IMG/VR virus record: IMGVR_UViG_3300031553_000035
Coordinates: 1 to 23,980 of that record
Length of the DNA: 23,980 bases
Source: a virus
Direction: 5' to 3' (one strand)
Shown here: in pieces, positions 23,637 to 23,980 of the stretch
Position numbering within the stretch: the stretch's first letter is position 1
How the letters are laid out: the number at the start of each line of letters is the position of its first letter
Notes under the pieces: model-generated
Told to the model about the DNA's origin: nothing
What the model saw: the letters and a program-made list of their open reading frames with translations, nothing else
Database searches by the model: none
Translations under genes and position numbers: made by a program

Positions 23637-23980
23637 CGTCGCTCATCTCCTGCACGCTCTGGAACAGTTGCTCGGCTAGGCTGGGCTCTACATCTCGTGG
23701 CTCGGTCCGCATTCGGCTCCGCGAGCTCGGCGTCATTCCAAACTCCACCAATAGCCGCCGCATCTGATCCTGCGCCTTATTAGCCTCATAGCGCCACGGG
23801 TTCTGGTATACGATCCCCTTCGCAGATGTCAGCATCTCCCCCTCAAGCGTCAAATGCCGTTCTGCCACAAGCCACCGCCCCCATGCCTGGCAATACATCG
23901 CGAGCGCAGCCCGGTCGATAGCCGTATACAACGCCAGCTCCATCAGTATGCCCGTCACTCGATGCCATTCTCGTTTGGCA
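23626..23980 (-). CDS. Small terminase subunit, 5' end outside window (P27-like)
   Basis: At least 118 codons; the frame stays open to the right edge, so the true start lies outside. The visible part (AKREWHRVTGILMELALYTA, then IDRAALAMYCQAWGRWLVAE) matches P27-type small terminases, which bind the packaging site and stimulate the large subunit. A later region GIVYQNPWRYEANKAQDQMR and LLVEFGMTPSSRSRM is typical of the same family. A GTG at 23958 is inside the conserved region and is therefore not the start. It overlaps the large terminase start by 11 nt. Confidence 0.85.
   Translation of the reverse strand, partial: AKREWHRVTGILMELALYTAIDRAALAMYCQAWGRWLVAERHLTLEGEMLTSAKGIVYQNPWRYEANKAQDQMRRLLVEFGMTPSSRSRMRTEPRDVEPSLAEQLFQSVQEMSDGAE

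Overview
The window is a piece of a tailed (siphovirus-type, HK97-like) phage or prophage. Every gene I can support lies on the minus strand, so the map reads from right to left. It enters inside the small terminase gene at the right edge and leaves inside a very large tail-fibre gene at the left edge; both edge genes are cut by the window. Genes are packed tightly, mostly with 1-17 nt overlaps of the ATGA, GTGA or TAATG type, and most have a clear AGGAGG-like ribosome binding site. I saw no rRNA, tRNA, CRISPR array, transposase or integrase, and no gap over 300 bases. The host is not shown directly. Runs of AACGTT-core repeats and one CCTTCGACAGGCTCAGGG-type repeat fill the gaps; from memory such families occur in Chloroflexota and other uncultured environmental bacteria, so a Chloroflexota-like host is a guess.

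Right part (23980 to 15900), packaging and head: small terminase (partial); large terminase with a 365-residue intein inside Walker A; two 71-residue proteins; a portal with a fused MuF-like minor head domain; a P-loop kinase domain fused to the prohead protease; and the major capsid protein.

Middle part (15855 to 11536), accessory block inside the head operon: an HNH homing endonuclease, a two-domain glycosyltransferase (GT4-like plus GT8-like) joined by a repeat-derived linker, a 71-residue protein, two SAM methyltransferases, and an unrecognised basic protein. The glycosyltransferases and methyltransferases could form one glycan-building pathway acting on virion or host surface. This is the best candidate for an undescribed system.

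Left part (11533 to 1), head completion and tail: a small basic protein, the head-tail connector, a 66-residue RanBP2-type zinc-finger protein tied to both neighbours by GTGA overlaps, head closure protein, HK97 gp10-like protein, DUF3168-like tail completion protein, major tail protein, tail assembly chaperones G and G-T (a -1 frameshift signal with slippery site and hairpin is visible), tape measure, a hub-like tail protein, a C1q-like protein, and a fibre of more than 1378 residues with ARSDHxH repeats, a carbohydrate-binding-like module and a LamG-like domain.
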